Positions 8,030 through 17,754 of a stretch of 64,000 bases of DNA are shown here, piece by piece (within the stretch, counting starts at the first letter, position 1; every line of letters begins with the position of its first letter). The DNA is taken from the NCBI RefSeq assembly GCF_021742065.1, contig NZ_JAKKIE010000005.1, positions 62,001-126,000 on the forward strand, written 5' to 3'. The stretch comes from Rhizorhapis sp. SPR117 (lineage in GTDB: Bacteria; Pseudomonadota; Alphaproteobacteria; Sphingomonadales; Sphingomonadaceae). The notes beneath the pieces are model-generated. The model worked only from the letters and a program-made list of their open reading frames with translations, was not told the DNA's origin and did not search any database. The translations under genes and the position numbers were made by a program.

Positions 8030-9715
8030 ATGCTGAAGCAAACCGACGCAACCCGCACGCGCGCCGTTGCCGTCGGGACAGGAGCGACGCGGCAACAATT
8101 CCCGCGCTGGATCGAGCATCTCCCGCCTTGTAATGCGGCCTGCCCGGCCGGTGAGAACATCCAGGCCTGGCTGGATCTGGCGCAAACGGGCAAATTCCGG
8201 GAGGCGTGGGAGATGCTGGTAGGCGACAACCCGCTGCCGGCCGTGCATGGGAGGGTCTGCTACCACCCGTGCGAGACCAGCTGCAACCGTGTCGAGCTCG
8301 ACGCGGCCGTGAGCATCCATGCGGTCGAACGCTTTCTCGGCGACCTGGCGGCCGCCAAGGGGTGGCCCTACCCGGCTGCTGCGGAACCGAGCGGAAAGCG
8401 GGTTCTGGTCGTCGGCGCAGGCCCGAGCGGACTTTCGGCCGGCTATCACCTCGCGCGGCTCGGCCATGCGGTGGAAATCCGCGAGGCGGGTCCGCTGCCC
8501 GGCGGCATGATGCATTTCGGCATCCCGGCCTATCGGCTGCCGCGCGCGGACCTCCTGCGCGAGATCGGGCGGATCGAGGCGATAGGCGTCAAGATCGTCA
8601 CCAGTCACAAGGTCGAAGACGTGCTTGCCGAGAAGACAGCCGGCGGCTTCGACGCCGTCTTCCTCGCCATCGGCGCGGGCGTCGGCAAGCACGTCGACAT
8701 TCCCGCCCGAGACGCGGTCCGGGTGCTCGACGCCGTCTCGCTCCTGCATAATGTCAGCAGCGGCGAGGCGCCGCGCCTCGGGCGGCGCGTCGTGGTGTAC
8801 GGCGGCGGCAACACGGCGATGGATGCGGCCCGCACCGTAAAACGCCTCGGTGCCGACGAGGCGCTGATCGTCTACCGAAGCGACCGCACCCATATGCCGG
8901 CGCACGCCTTCGAGACCGACGAGGCGATCGAGGAAGGGATCAAGATCAAGTGGCTGACCACGGTGAAGGAGATCATCGGCCCCGACCTCACCGTCGAGAC
9001 GATGGAGCTCGACACCGACGGGCGGCCGCAGCCCACGGGGCGGTTCGAGACGCTGACGGCCGATGCGATCGTGCTGGCGCTTGGCCAGGAGACGGACAGC
9101 GGCTTTCTCCGGCAGGTCTCGGGCGTCGAATTTGCATCGAATGGTGCGGTCAAGGTAGGTCCCGACATGATGACCGGCCACCGCGGCATCTTCGCCGGCG
9201 GCGATATGGTGCCGGGCGAACAATCGGTCACCGTCTCGGTGGGGCATGGCAAGCGCGCGGCGCGCCACATCGATGCCTGGCTACAGGGCGTGGTCTACGA
9301 GCGGCCAGCGAAGCATCCGCCGATCACCTTCGGCATGCTCGACCTGCCTATATTCCTGGAGGCAGCCCGAAGCACCGAGCCGCAACGGCCTTTGGCGGCG
9401 CGCGCGACTTTCGAGGAGGTCGTGCAGGGGCTGAGCGAGCAGGAAGCACGGTTCGAAGCGGGCCGGTGTCTCTCCTGCGGCAACTGCTTCGAATGTGACA
9501 ACTGCTTCGCAGCCTGTCCCGAGCAAGCGATCAGGCGTCTCGGCCGCGGGCGCGGCTATCGGGTCGAGCTCGACCTCTGCACCGGCTGCGGCATCTGCTT
9601 CGAGCAGTGCCCCTGCCATGCCATCGAAATGCAGCCCGAATCTGGGCCAGAATCCGCCCCGCCGGGGCCGGACGGCGAGCCGCTCGCGCCTCATCGTTTC
9701 CGGCTGCGCGAATGA
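8030..9715 (+). CDS. GltD-like NADPH/ferredoxin oxidoreductase with added 2[4Fe-4S] domain
   Basis: A 561-residue Fe-S flavoprotein. The N-terminus has the GltD-type cluster domain (LPPCNAACPAGENIQ near residue 33, CYHPCETSCNR near 78). An FAD Rossmann fold follows (VLVVGAGPSGLSAGYHLA near 125), then an NADPH fold (VVVYGGGNTAMDAART near 254). The C-terminus adds an eight-cysteine ferredoxin domain (CLSCGNCFECDNCFAACP and CTGCGICFEQCPC, about 480-533). The fold is that of glutamate synthase small subunits and NfnB-like proteins, but no large GOGAT subunit is present. Next to PFOR it most likely moves electrons between reduced ferredoxin and NADP. The ATG at 8030 follows GGGAGG; the frame is open upstream without a signal. 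Confidence 0.75.
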   Translation: MLKQTDATRTRAVAVGTGATRQQFPRWIEHLPPCNAACPAGENIQAWLDLAQTGKFREAWEMLVGDNPLPAVHGRVCYHPCETSCNRVELDAAVSIHAVERFLGDLAAAKGWPYPAAAEPSGKRVLVVGAGPSGLSAGYHLARLGHAVEIREAGPLPGGMMHFGIPAYRLPRADLLREIGRIEAIGVKIVTSHKVEDVLAEKTAGGFDAVFLAIGAGVGKHVDIPARDAVRVLDAVSLLHNVSSGEAPRLGRRVVVYGGGNTAMDAARTVKRLGADEALIVYRSDRTHMPAHAFETDEAIEEGIKIKWLTTVKEIIGPDLTVETMELDTDGRPQPTGRFETLTADAIVLALGQETDSGFLRQVSGVEFASNGAVKVGPDMMTGHRGIFAGGDMVPGEQSVTVSVGHGKRAARHIDAWLQGVVYERPAKHPPITFGMLDLPIFLEAARSTEPQRPLAARATFEEVVQGLSEQEARFEAGRCLSCGNCFECDNCFAACPEQAIRRLGRGRGYRVELDLCTGCGICFEQCPCHAIEMQPESGPESAPPGPDGEPLAPHRFRLRE

Positions 9716-9740
9716 GGTGCCCGGAAGGAGATCGGCAGTC

Positions 9741-12700
9741 ATGGAACGGATGACCCTGGACGGCAACGCCGCCGTCGCTCACGTCGCCTACCGCGTCAAC
9801 GACGTCTGCGCGATCTTCCCGATCACGCCGGCTTCGCCGATGGCCGAACTCGCCGACGAATGGTCGGCGGAAGGCCGGAGGAACCTCTGGGGCGCGGTGC
9901 CGATCGTCCAGGAGATGCAAGCGGAAGGCGGCGCCGCTGGCGCCGTGCACGGTGCGCTCCAGGGCGGCGCTTTGACCACCACCTTCACCGCCTCGCAAGG
10001 CCTGCTGCTGATGATGCCGAACATGTTCAAGATCGCGGGCGAGCTCACGCCCTGCGTCTTCCATGTGGCGGCGCGGTCGATCGCCACCCAGGCGCTCTCG
10101 ATCTTCGGCGACCATTCCGACGTCATGGCCGTGCGCGGCACCGGCTTCGCCCTGCTCGGCGCGGCATCGGTGCAGGAGGCGCACGACCTCGCTCTGGTGG
10201 CACAGGCGGCAACGCTTGAGTCGCGCGTGCCTTTCCTCCACTTCATGGATGGCTTCCGCACTTCGCATGAGGTCAATACGGTCGCGATGCTGTCCGACGA
10301 ACAGATCCGGGCCATGATCGATGACGAGCTGGTGCGCGCCCACCGTCAACGGGCACTGAGCCCCGAACGGCCCGTGACGCGCGGCACCGCGCACAATCCG
10401 GACACCTTCTTCCAGGCCCGTGAGACCGTGAACCCGTTCTATCTCGCAGCACCCAAGATCGTTCGGGGGGCCATGGACCGCTTTGCCGCGCTGACCGGTC
10501 GCCAATACCACCTGTTCCGCTATGACGGTCATCCCGAGCCCGAGCGTGTCATCGTGGTCATGGGATCGGCGGCCGAGACGCTGCGCGCCACGCTCGCGCA
10601 GCTGAGCGCGCAGGGCGAGCACGTCGGGGTCCTCCAGGTTCTGCTTTACCGGCCGTGGTCGGCCGAGGACTTTCTGCTGGCGCTGCCGGCAAGCGTGCGC
10701 CGGGTCGCGGTCCTCGATCGCACGAAGGAGCCCGGTGCGCCGGCCGAGCCGCTCTGCCTCGACGTGGCGCACACCTTGGCGGACGCCTTTGCGCGCGGGG
10801 ATCGTGCAACCCTGCCGCTGGTGGTCGGCGGCCGCTATGGTCTGTCCTCGAAAGATTTCACCCCGGCCATGGCAAAGGCGGTGTTCGATCACCTCGAGAC
10901 CGACGAGCCGCGCAGCGGCTTCACCGTCGGCATCAACGACGACGTCTGCGGCACCAGCCTGCCGGTCGAGGCCGGCTTCGTGATCGAGCCGCCGGGTGCG
11001 ACATGCGCGTTGTTCTTCGGTCTCGGCTCGGATGGCACGGTCGGGGCGAACAAGAGCAGCGTCAAGATCCTCGCCGACGACCCCGGGCGTTATGCCCAGG
11101 GGTATTTCGTCTACGACAGCCACAAATCGGGCGCTGAGACGATCAGCCATCTGCGCTTCGGCAGCGCGCCGATCACGGCGCCCTATCTGCTGTCGTCGGC
11201 CGACTTCATCGGCGTGCACAAGTTCGAGTTCCTCGACAAGCTGGATGTCTTGCGCCAGGCCCGCGATGGGGCAACGGTCCTGATCAACGCCCCCTACGAT
11301 CCGGCCGAAATCTGGGACCACCTGCGCCGGCCGGTGCAGCAGCACATCCTGGACAAGCATCTGCGCCTTTTCGTCATAGACGCCAGCGGGGTCGCCCAGC
11401 GCCTGGGGCTGGGGCCACGGGTGAACACGATCCTGCAGACCTGCTTCTTCGCGATCAGTGGCGTCCTGCCACGTGAGGAGGGCGTCCGCCGCATCCGCAA
11501 GTCGATCGAGGAGAGCTACGGCGACAAGGGCCGCGCGATTCTGGACAAGAACTTCGCTGCCGTCGATACCGCGCTCGATCACCTGCACGAAGTCGTCGTT
11601 CCGGAGGCGGTCACCTCGACGGAGGAGCTGCGCGTATTCGTGCCGCCCGATGCGCAAGACCAGATGAAGCGCATCGCCGCCCTGCAATTCGCCGGCCGCG
11701 GCGACGAGATCCCGGTTAGCGCCATCCCTGCGGACGGCAGCTACGTCGGCGGCACCACGCAATACGAGAAGCGCAACCTCGCTTTCGAGGTGCCGGTCTG
11801 GAAATCCGATCTGTGCATCCAGTGCGGCCAATGCAGCATCGTCTGCCCGCACAGCGTAATCCGCGCCAAATCCTATGATGCGGCGCTGCTGGAGGGGGCG
11901 CCGGAAGGTTTTCCTTCCGCCCCCGTCAATGCGCGCGGTTATCCGGACAAGCGCTTCACGCTGCAGATCGCGGTCGAGGACTGCACCGGCTGCGGCCTCT
12001 GCGTCGATCATTGCCCTGCTCACGATCCGCTCGAACCTGGCGTCAAGGCCATCAATCTCAAGCAGCGGCAGCCTCAGATCGAGCCGGGACGGCGCAACCT
12101 CGCCTTCTTCGAGTCGCTGCCGGAACATGCTCGTGAGGAGGTGGATCTTCATCTTTCGCGCGGATTGCAGTTCGTGCGGCCGCTGTTCGAATTCTCAGGC
12201 GCGTGCGCCGGTTGCGGCGAGACCCCCTATCTGAAGCTCTTGTCGCAACTCTTCGGCGACCGGTTGCAGATCGCCAACGCCACCGGCTGCACGTCGATCT
12301 ATGGTGGCAACCTGCCGGCGCTGTCGTGGCGCACGGGGGCCGATGGACGGGGCCCGGCCTGGAACAACAGCCTGTTCGAGGACAACGCTGAATTCGGCTA
12401 CGGCATGCGCCTCGCGATCGACCAGCAGGTCGCCATGGCGCGCGCCCTGGTCCAGACTCTTGCTGAGCGTGTCGGCTCCCGTCTCGCCGAAGAAATTTTG
12501 GGTGCATCCCAGCGTACCGACAGCGAGATCGCGGCGCAGCGGAGACGGGTCGAGGAGCTCCGGCGCGCGCTGACGGATGCGACCGATGATCCGTCGCGGG
12601 ATCTTCGCGCCTTGGCCGAGTACTTGGTGCGCCGGAGCCTGTGGACGGTCGGCGGCGACGGATGGGCCTACGACATCGGCTCGGGCGGCCTCGACCATGT

Positions 12701-13355
12701 TCTCGCTCAGACTCGGGACGTCAATGTCCTGGTGCTGGACACCGAAGTCTATTCGAACACCGGCGGCCAGTCATCGAAGGCGACGCCGCTCGGGGCCGCG
12801 GCCAAGTTCGCTGCGGCCGGCAAGCGCACGCCGCGCAAGGACCTGGCACTGCAGGCGATCGCGTCCGGCTACGTCTATGTCGCCCAGATCGCCCTTGCCG
12901 GCAGCCCGGAGCAGACGATCCAGGCCCTGCGCGACGCGGAGGAATATGACGGACCGTCGCTCATCCTCGCCTACAGCCAATGCATCGCGCATGGCCTGAA
13001 GCTCAACTTGCGCGATGGCATGAAGCAGCAGCGCCGGGCGGTGGCGAGCGGATACTGGCCGCTGTTCCGCTACGACCCCAGGATGCGTCAGGCCGGCATG
13101 AACCCCTTCCGGCTCGACAGCACCCGGCCGCGGCTGCCGCTCGAGGACTTTGCCTATCAGGAGCTCCGCTACCGGATCCTGACTCAGACACGGCCCGAGG
13201 AGGCGCGGATGCTGCTGCGTCAGGCCCAGGCTGCAGTGGACGAGCGCTACCGGATCTACGAGGACATCGCAGCGAGGGACGGAACGCGGTTCCACCCGTT
13301 CTGGCAGGAGGAGAACGTCACCCCCGATCGCGGGACGGAAGAGGCTGCTCCATGA
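9741..13355 (+). CDS. nifJ: pyruvate:ferredoxin/flavodoxin oxidoreductase
   Basis: A 1204-residue single-chain PFOR, the usual length. It oxidises pyruvate with CoA to acetyl-CoA and CO2, passing two electrons to ferredoxin or flavodoxin. The N-terminal pyruvate domain has FPITPASPMAELADEW. The inserted ferredoxin domain has CIQCGQCSIVCPHS near residue 692 and CTGCGLCVDHCPA near 747. The C-terminal TPP domain has CAGCGETPY near 820 with the cluster cysteines, ANATGCTSIYGG, and GGDGWAYDIG with VYSNTGGQSS. GGAAGGAG lies 11-18 bases before the ATG. It begins 25 bases after the GltD-like gene and overlaps the next gene by ATGA, so the three are one operon. The enzyme class is oxygen-sensitive, which agrees with FNR control. 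Confidence 0.93.
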   Translation: MERMTLDGNAAVAHVAYRVNDVCAIFPITPASPMAELADEWSAEGRRNLWGAVPIVQEMQAEGGAAGAVHGALQGGALTTTFTASQGLLLMMPNMFKIAGELTPCVFHVAARSIATQALSIFGDHSDVMAVRGTGFALLGAASVQEAHDLALVAQAATLESRVPFLHFMDGFRTSHEVNTVAMLSDEQIRAMIDDELVRAHRQRALSPERPVTRGTAHNPDTFFQARETVNPFYLAAPKIVRGAMDRFAALTGRQYHLFRYDGHPEPERVIVVMGSAAETLRATLAQLSAQGEHVGVLQVLLYRPWSAEDFLLALPASVRRVAVLDRTKEPGAPAEPLCLDVAHTLADAFARGDRATLPLVVGGRYGLSSKDFTPAMAKAVFDHLETDEPRSGFTVGINDDVCGTSLPVEAGFVIEPPGATCALFFGLGSDGTVGANKSSVKILADDPGRYAQGYFVYDSHKSGAETISHLRFGSAPITAPYLLSSADFIGVHKFEFLDKLDVLRQARDGATVLINAPYDPAEIWDHLRRPVQQHILDKHLRLFVIDASGVAQRLGLGPRVNTILQTCFFAISGVLPREEGVRRIRKSIEESYGDKGRAILDKNFAAVDTALDHLHEVVVPEAVTSTEELRVFVPPDAQDQMKRIAALQFAGRGDEIPVSAIPADGSYVGGTTQYEKRNLAFEVPVWKSDLCIQCGQCSIVCPHSVIRAKSYDAALLEGAPEGFPSAPVNARGYPDKRFTLQIAVEDCTGCGLCVDHCPAHDPLEPGVKAINLKQRQPQIEPGRRNLAFFESLPEHAREEVDLHLSRGLQFVRPLFEFSGACAGCGETPYLKLLSQLFGDRLQIANATGCTSIYGGNLPALSWRTGADGRGPAWNNSLFEDNAEFGYGMRLAIDQQVAMARALVQTLAERVGSRLAEEILGASQRTDSEIAAQRRRVEELRRALTDATDDPSRDLRALAEYLVRRSLWTVGGDGWAYDIGSGGLDHVLAQTRDVNVLVLDTEVYSNTGGQSSKATPLGAAAKFAAAGKRTPRKDLALQAIASGYVYVAQIALAGSPEQTIQALRDAEEYDGPSLILAYSQCIAHGLKLNLRDGMKQQRRAVASGYWPLFRYDPRMRQAGMNPFRLDSTRPRLPLEDFAYQELRYRILTQTRPEEARMLLRQAQAAVDERYRIYEDIAARDGTRFHPFWQEENVTPDRGTEEAAP

Positions 13356-14368
13356 ACCTCGAAACGACCTATCTCGGCCTGCAGCTCGCCCACCCCGTCA
13401 TCGCCGGTGCCTCGCCCTTGTCGGCGACGCTCGATGGCATCCGGCGGCTCGAAGACGGCGGCGCAGCGGCGATCGTGACCGCCTCGCTCTATGAGGGCGA
13501 GATTCTTGCCGACGAAGAAGCGCTGGAAGCTGCCCTGATCGTCGGCGCGGAAAGCCATCCCGAGGTGACCAGCTATCTGCCGCCCCTGTGTGGGTGTCGC
13601 CGGCCGCAGGCGGGACACGTCGAGATGGTTCGCCGCGCCGTCGAGAGCGTCTCGGTCCCGGTGATCGCCAGCTTGAACGCCATGACGCGTGAAGGATGGG
13701 TCGACATCGCGCTGGATCTTCAAGCCGCAGGGGCCGCAGCCATCGAGCTCAACTTCTTTTACATGCCCACCGATCCCGCCGAGACATCGGCCGACGTGGA
13801 GCAGCGACTGGTCGAGACCGTGCGCGACGTGCGCGGCGCGGTGCAGATCCCCCTCGCGATCAAGCTCGGCCCCTATTTCAGCGCGCCGGCTCACATGGTG
13901 CGTTTGCTCGCCGATGCCGGAGCTGATGGTGTCGTCCTGTTCAACCGGTTTTACGAGCCCGACATCGACCTTGAGACGATGACGTACCGCCCGAAACTGG
14001 AGTTGTCGCAAGAAGGGGATATTCGTCTTCGCCTCAAGTGGATTGCGTTGCTGGCCGGCAAGACGCCGCTCAGTCTCGCCGCGAGCGGAGGCGTCGAAGG
14101 AGCCGACGAGGTCGCAAAATACCTGCTCGCGGGCGCGGATGCGGTGCAGACCACCTCGGCGCCGCTGCGCCACGGACCGGGATATCTGGACCGGCTCGTC
14201 AAGGGGTTCACCGAATGGATGGAGGCGCACGAGGCCAGTTCGGTCACGGAATTTCGCGGGCGCATGAGCGCCGAACGGCTGGCCGATCCCGAAGTGCTGG
14301 TGACCGCCCACCACACCGCGACTTTGCTTCTGCAGTACCCCTGCCGAGGCGCCGCCACTGGGCTATGA
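13352..14368 (+). CDS. dihydroorotate dehydrogenase-like TIM-barrel flavoprotein
   Basis: The 338-residue protein belongs to the DHOD-like branch that accompanies PFOR genes in various bacteria and is not the pyrimidine-pathway PyrD. Seen are an N-terminal LGLQLAHPVIAGASPLS, VPVIASLNAMTREGW, ELNFFYMPTDP, AIKLGPYFSAPAHM, VLFNRFYEPDIDLE and the FMN-phosphate loop AASGGVEGADEV. An unusual CGCRRP occurs near residue 77, where relatives known to me usually have an acidic or proline-rich loop. The start overlaps the nifJ stop (ATGA). The substrate is unknown; a partner role in ferredoxin- or NADPH-linked reduction is inference. Confidence 0.75.
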   Translation: MNLETTYLGLQLAHPVIAGASPLSATLDGIRRLEDGGAAAIVTASLYEGEILADEEALEAALIVGAESHPEVTSYLPPLCGCRRPQAGHVEMVRRAVESVSVPVIASLNAMTREGWVDIALDLQAAGAAAIELNFFYMPTDPAETSADVEQRLVETVRDVRGAVQIPLAIKLGPYFSAPAHMVRLLADAGADGVVLFNRFYEPDIDLETMTYRPKLELSQEGDIRLRLKWIALLAGKTPLSLAASGGVEGADEVAKYLLAGADAVQTTSAPLRHGPGYLDRLVKGFTEWMEAHEASSVTEFRGRMSAERLADPEVLVTAHHTATLLLQYPCRGAATGL

Positions 14369-14437
14369 GCCACGACAAGACAGCTCTCCTCGGATGGATT
14401 CGGCGCCAACGTGCGGGATGGGTCAGCGCAGGTTCGT

Positions 14438-14455
14438 CTTTAACCTTCGTCAAGG
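14438..14455 (+). promoter_or_regulatory. FNR-like dyad ahead of pgk-fba
   Basis: CTTTAACCTTCGTCAAGG lies 82 bases upstream of the pgk ATG in the 169-base gap after the DHOD-like gene. It shares the CTTTAACCT left half with the sites at 17671 and 21289. Confidence 0.55.
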
Positions 14456-14537
14456 ACGCGGGAGGGCTTCTATCGCTTAATTTGATCCGACTTCACGGAC
14501 GGCAGCATCTACCGAAATAACAAGGACGATCACTGAT

Positions 14538-15752
14538 ATGTCCGAGCACTATTCCACTCTCGACGACCTCGATGTGAGAGGCAAGCGCGTGCTTGTGCGC
14601 GCCGATCTCAATGTGCCGGTCCGCGACGGCAGGATCACCGACACGGCCCGGATCGACCGGCAGGCGCCGACGCTTCGGGAGCTAGCCGAAAAGGGCGCGC
14701 GCGTCATCGTGCTGTCCCATTTTGGCCGCCCCAAGGGCAAACGCGTGCCGGAAATGTCGCTGAAACCTATTGTCCCGGCGCTTGCCAAGGCCGTCGGCCG
14801 CACCGTGGCCTTCGGTGACGATTGCATCGGCGATGTGGCGAAGGCCGCGGTGTCGAAGCTGAAGGATGGCGACATCGTCCTGCTCGAAAACACCCGTTTC
14901 CATGCCAACGAGGAAACGAATGATCCGGATTTCGCGCGGGCGCTGGCTGAACTCGGCGATCTCTATGTGAACGATGCGTTTTCGGCGGCGCACCGCGCAC
15001 ATGGTTCGACCGAGGGTGTGGCCCACTTTCTGCCTTCGGCGGCGGGGCGAGCGATGCAGGACGAACTCCTCCATCTGCATAAGGCGCTAGACCAGCCCAA
15101 GCGGCCAGTCTTGGCAGTCATCGGCGGCGCTAAGGTCTCGACCAAGATCGCCCTGATCGAGAACCTGCTGAAAAAGGTCGACATCCTCGTCATCGGCGGG
15201 GCGATGGCCAATACGTTCCTGGCCGCCGAAGAGATCAATGTCGGTAAATCGCTCTATGAGGCCAATCAGCTCGGGACGGCCAAGCGCATCTCCAGTCTCG
15301 CGGCCAAAACCGGCACGATTCTGACCCTGCCGACCGACGTCGTGGTGGCGAAGGCCTTCAAAGCGGGTGCACCGCATCGCACGGTTCAGGCGCGCGGGGT
15401 CGCAGCCGACGACATGATCCTCGACGTCGGTCCTGACACGATCGCCGAATTCGAACGGCGTCTGCACACGATCAATACCCTGTTGTGGAACGGCCCGGTC
15501 GGCGCTTTCGAGATACCCCCCTTCGACCATGGCACGACGACCATCGCAAGGCTTGTCGCAGCGCGCACCAAAGCAGGTGGTCTTCTTTCGGTCGCCGGCG
15601 GCGGCGATACGGTATCGGCGCTGAAGCACGCCGGGATCGCGGATGACTTCAGCTACGTCTCGACTGCCGGCGGCGCCTTTCTGGAATGGCTCGAAGGGCG
15701 GGAGTTGCCGGGCATCGCGGCGCTGGCGACCAGCAAGGGGAAACCGTTATGA
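14538..15752 (+). CDS. pgk: phosphoglycerate kinase
   Basis: Full-length 404-residue cytosolic enzyme that makes ATP from 1,3-bisphosphoglycerate in glycolysis. Family blocks seen are [10 protein letters not shown] with the substrate Asp/Asn, [57 protein letters not shown] and the nucleotide loop [12 protein letters not shown]. The start is supported by an AAGGA about ten bases upstream. It overlaps fba by ATGA, so the two are translationally coupled. It is likely a second copy devoted to anaerobic glycolysis; that is inferred from context. Confidence 0.95.
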   Translation: MSEHYSTLDDLDVRGKRVLVRADLNVPVRDGRITDTARIDRQAPTLRELAEKGARVIVLSHFGRPKGKRVPEMSLKPIVPALAKAVGRTVAFGDDCIGDVAKAAVSKLKDGDIVLLENTRFHANEETNDPDFARALAELGDLYVNDAFSAAHRAHGSTEGVAHFLPSAAGRAMQDELLHLHKALDQPKRPVLAVIGGAKVSTKIALIENLLKKVDILVIGGAMANTFLAAEEINVGKSLYEANQLGTAKRISSLAAKTGTILTLPTDVVVAKAFKAGAPHRTVQARGVAADDMILDVGPDTIAEFERRLHTINTLLWNGPVGAFEIPPFDHGTTTIARLVAARTKAGGLLSVAGGGDTVSALKHAGIADDFSYVSTAGGAFLEWLEGRELPGIAALATSKGKPL

Positions 15753-16777
15753 CTCTCGCGGAGCTGAACACGATCGCCAGAAAAATGGTGGCCAAAGGTA
15801 AGGGGATCCTGGCCGCCGACGAATCTACCGGCACCATCAAGAAGCGCTTCGACACGATCGATGTCGCCAATGTTGAGGAGAACCGCCGCGATTATCGCGA
15901 ACTGATGTTCCGCACCGACGAGGCGATGACGAAATACATCTCCGGCGTCATCCTTTATGATGAAACCATCCGCCAGAAGGCGAAGGATGGCACGCTACTG
16001 GTCAAGATCATCGCTGAAAGCGGCGCCATTCCCGGCATCAAGGTCGACAAGGGCGCGAAGCCCTTGGCCGGCTGCCCGGGTGAAACCGTGACCGAGGGCC
16101 TGGACGGATTGCGCGAGCGCCTCATCGAATATCGCGAGATCGGCGCGCGCTTCGCCAAATGGCGCGCGGTCATCGCCATCGCCGGTGGTGCAGTGCCGAG
16201 CTACACGGCAATTACAGCCAATGCCCATTCGCTCGCGCGCTATGCGGCGCTGTGCCAAGAGAATGGCATCGTGCCGATCGTCGAGCCGGAAGTGCTGATG
16301 GACGGCGACCACGACATCGATCGCTGTGCCGAGGTCACCGAGCGGACGCTCAAGGAGGTTTTCCAGCAGGTCTATCACCAGCGCGTGGCCCTCGAAGGCA
16401 TGGTACTGAAGCCGAATATGGCCGTCACGGGTAAGAAATGCGCGAAGCAGGCTGGCGTCCAGGAAGTGGCCGAGAAGACCTTGATGGTGCTGAAGCGCTG
16501 CGTGCCGGCGGCGGTGCCGGGTATCGCTTTCCTCTCCGGCGGCCAGCCCGCCGAAGAGGCGACCGCCCATCTAGACGCCATGAACAAGATGGGTCCACTC
16601 CCCTGGGAACTCACTTTCTCCTATGGCCGCGCCCTGCAGGCCGCGCCACAGAAGGCGTGGTCCGGCAAGCCGGAGAATGTCGCGAAGGCCCAGGCCGCCT
16701 TTACCCACCGCGCCAGGATGAACGGGTTGGCTACCCGAGGGCGTTGGAGCGCGGATTGCGAGAGGCAGACAGCCTAA
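15749..16777 (+). CDS. fda: fructose-bisphosphate aldolase, class I
   Basis: A 342-residue Schiff-base aldolase of the eukaryote-like class I family, which cleaves fructose 1,6-bisphosphate into triose phosphates without a metal. It shows [18 protein letters not shown], the [11 protein letters not shown] block, [10 protein letters not shown], the KWRAVIAI lysine region, [22 protein letters not shown] with the Schiff-base lysine, and [12 protein letters not shown]. Class I aldolase is not the common housekeeping type in Proteobacteria, which mostly use class II. The tail ([17 protein letters not shown]) lacks the conserved terminal Tyr of animal enzymes. It forms a two-gene operon with pgk. 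Confidence 0.93.
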   Translation: MTLAELNTIARKMVAKGKGILAADESTGTIKKRFDTIDVANVEENRRDYRELMFRTDEAMTKYISGVILYDETIRQKAKDGTLLVKIIAESGAIPGIKVDKGAKPLAGCPGETVTEGLDGLRERLIEYREIGARFAKWRAVIAIAGGAVPSYTAITANAHSLARYAALCQENGIVPIVEPEVLMDGDHDIDRCAEVTERTLKEVFQQVYHQRVALEGMVLKPNMAVTGKKCAKQAGVQEVAEKTLMVLKRCVPAAVPGIAFLSGGQPAEEATAHLDAMNKMGPLPWELTFSYGRALQAAPQKAWSGKPENVAKAQAAFTHRARMNGLATRGRWSADCERQTA

Positions 16778-16813
16778 GCAAACCCTGTAACGCCCCGGCT
16801 TGGAGCGACCTAC

Positions 16814-17103
16814 ATGCGGGCCGACATCCTGATCGGCTCGGAGATCCGAAAGCTAAAGGACGAGCGTCTCGGCGAGATCTCCGATATCGTGCTCAATCCG
16901 GAACAGCGCGACATTCTCCATATCCTGGTCTCCCCCGCGGTGGCTTCCTCGGCTTCGGCAACAAGCTCGTCGCCGTCCGCTGGCGCGATCTCCGCACCAC
17001 TGCGGATCACGAACTCTACGTGCTCGACGTCCCGCCGAAAACCGTGGACGAGCCGCGGGCCGTCGACTGCGGGAACTTTGCGGCAACGGCAAGCGGTGAA
17101 TAG
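16814..17103 (+). pseudogene. PRC-barrel domain protein, frameshifted
   Basis: The frame from the ATG at 16814 encodes the first half of a PRC barrel (LIGSEIRKLKDERLGEISDI, then DILHILVS). The second half (GFLGFGNKLVAVRWRDL, then HELYVLDVPP) continues in another frame and stops at 17101-17103. One base lost or gained in the C-run near 16935 (TCTCCCCCGCGG) explains it. Joined, the product would be about 95 residues, the usual size for single PRC-barrel stress proteins found beside UspA and PPK2 genes. It is either a true pseudogene or a sequencing slip in a homopolymer. Confidence 0.7.
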
Positions 17104-17627
17104 CAACGCTCGCTGGACCAATATCGGGACAGCGTCTTGAAGCGAGAGTCACGCCCGATAAGCGATTTGAGGCGCGATCTCATCGGCCCCACGCTTCCCG
17201 ATCGTCAAAGGTTGCAGCTCTGTTGAGTCTCCGTCGATATGTTGCCTGCTGTCTAGGCGCGCCTGAAAAGCCATCTCTCGCATCGGCGGTCTTTCTGGGG
17301 ACGTGCGTTGGAGAAAAAGGCGGGTACCGGGCGGAGGGCGTCGCTTGCACCGAGCCCCTGGGTTGCTTTCCCGCCAGACGACCATAGCGCGGCGCCGCGA
17401 CGGCGCTGGACTCCGCCTGCTCGGTTGGCGTCGGTCCTGCGGGTACGGGACAACTCGCCGCAAGTTCGAGGAAAGAACGAACGGCTCTATCATGCGACCG
17501 CATGGGGGCTGCCGCCTTCTTCGCCGAGGTTCTTTACGGCCTGAATCATCTTGACCAGCACGGCCTGCGCATCGCCGTACACCATGTTGCAGTTGTCGGC
17601 GTAGAACGGCTAGTTCTCAACGCTGGC

Positions 17628-17641
17628 ATAACCTTTCGCAA
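17628..17641 (+). promoter_or_regulatory. secondary FNR-like half-dyad ahead of the alcohol dehydrogenase
   Basis: ATAACCTTTCGCAA matches the core of the better site at 17673-17686 and lies exactly 45 bp before it, a little over four helical turns, so two dimers could bind on one DNA face. Confidence 0.35.
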
Positions 17642-17670
17642 GGCATCTCAGCAGCAACGCCGTCGGCCAT

Positions 17671-17688
17671 CTTTAACCTGTCGCAAAG
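17671..17688 (+). promoter_or_regulatory. FNR-like dyad ahead of the alcohol dehydrogenase
   Basis: CTTTAACCTGTCGCAAAG ends 66 bases before the ATG at 17755. The left half is identical to those at 14438 and 21289 (minus strand); the right half is degenerate (CGCAAAG). Confidence 0.5.
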
Positions 17689-17754
17689 TTTCTCCACCCG
17701 GCGGTCCGCTATACTGCAAGGGAGATTAAGCGCTCCGGAAGAGAGGAGTACTCC

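Larger units (their letters stand above)
17104..17754. other. 650-base gap with tandem regulatory sites only
   Basis: No convincing gene is seen on either strand. The right end holds two FNR-like sites ahead of the alcohol dehydrogenase; the rest is unexplained. Confidence 0.4.

Noticed and set aside
7572..8036. Plus frame across the divergent promoter region
   Set aside because: It spans the FNR-like dyad, overlaps the start of the GltD-like gene and has no motifs.
9531..12152. Minus-strand open frame of more than 870 codons opposite nifJ
   Set aside because: It mirrors the high-GC PFOR gene, has no domain motifs and is rich in Arg and Gly as expected for an antisense shadow.
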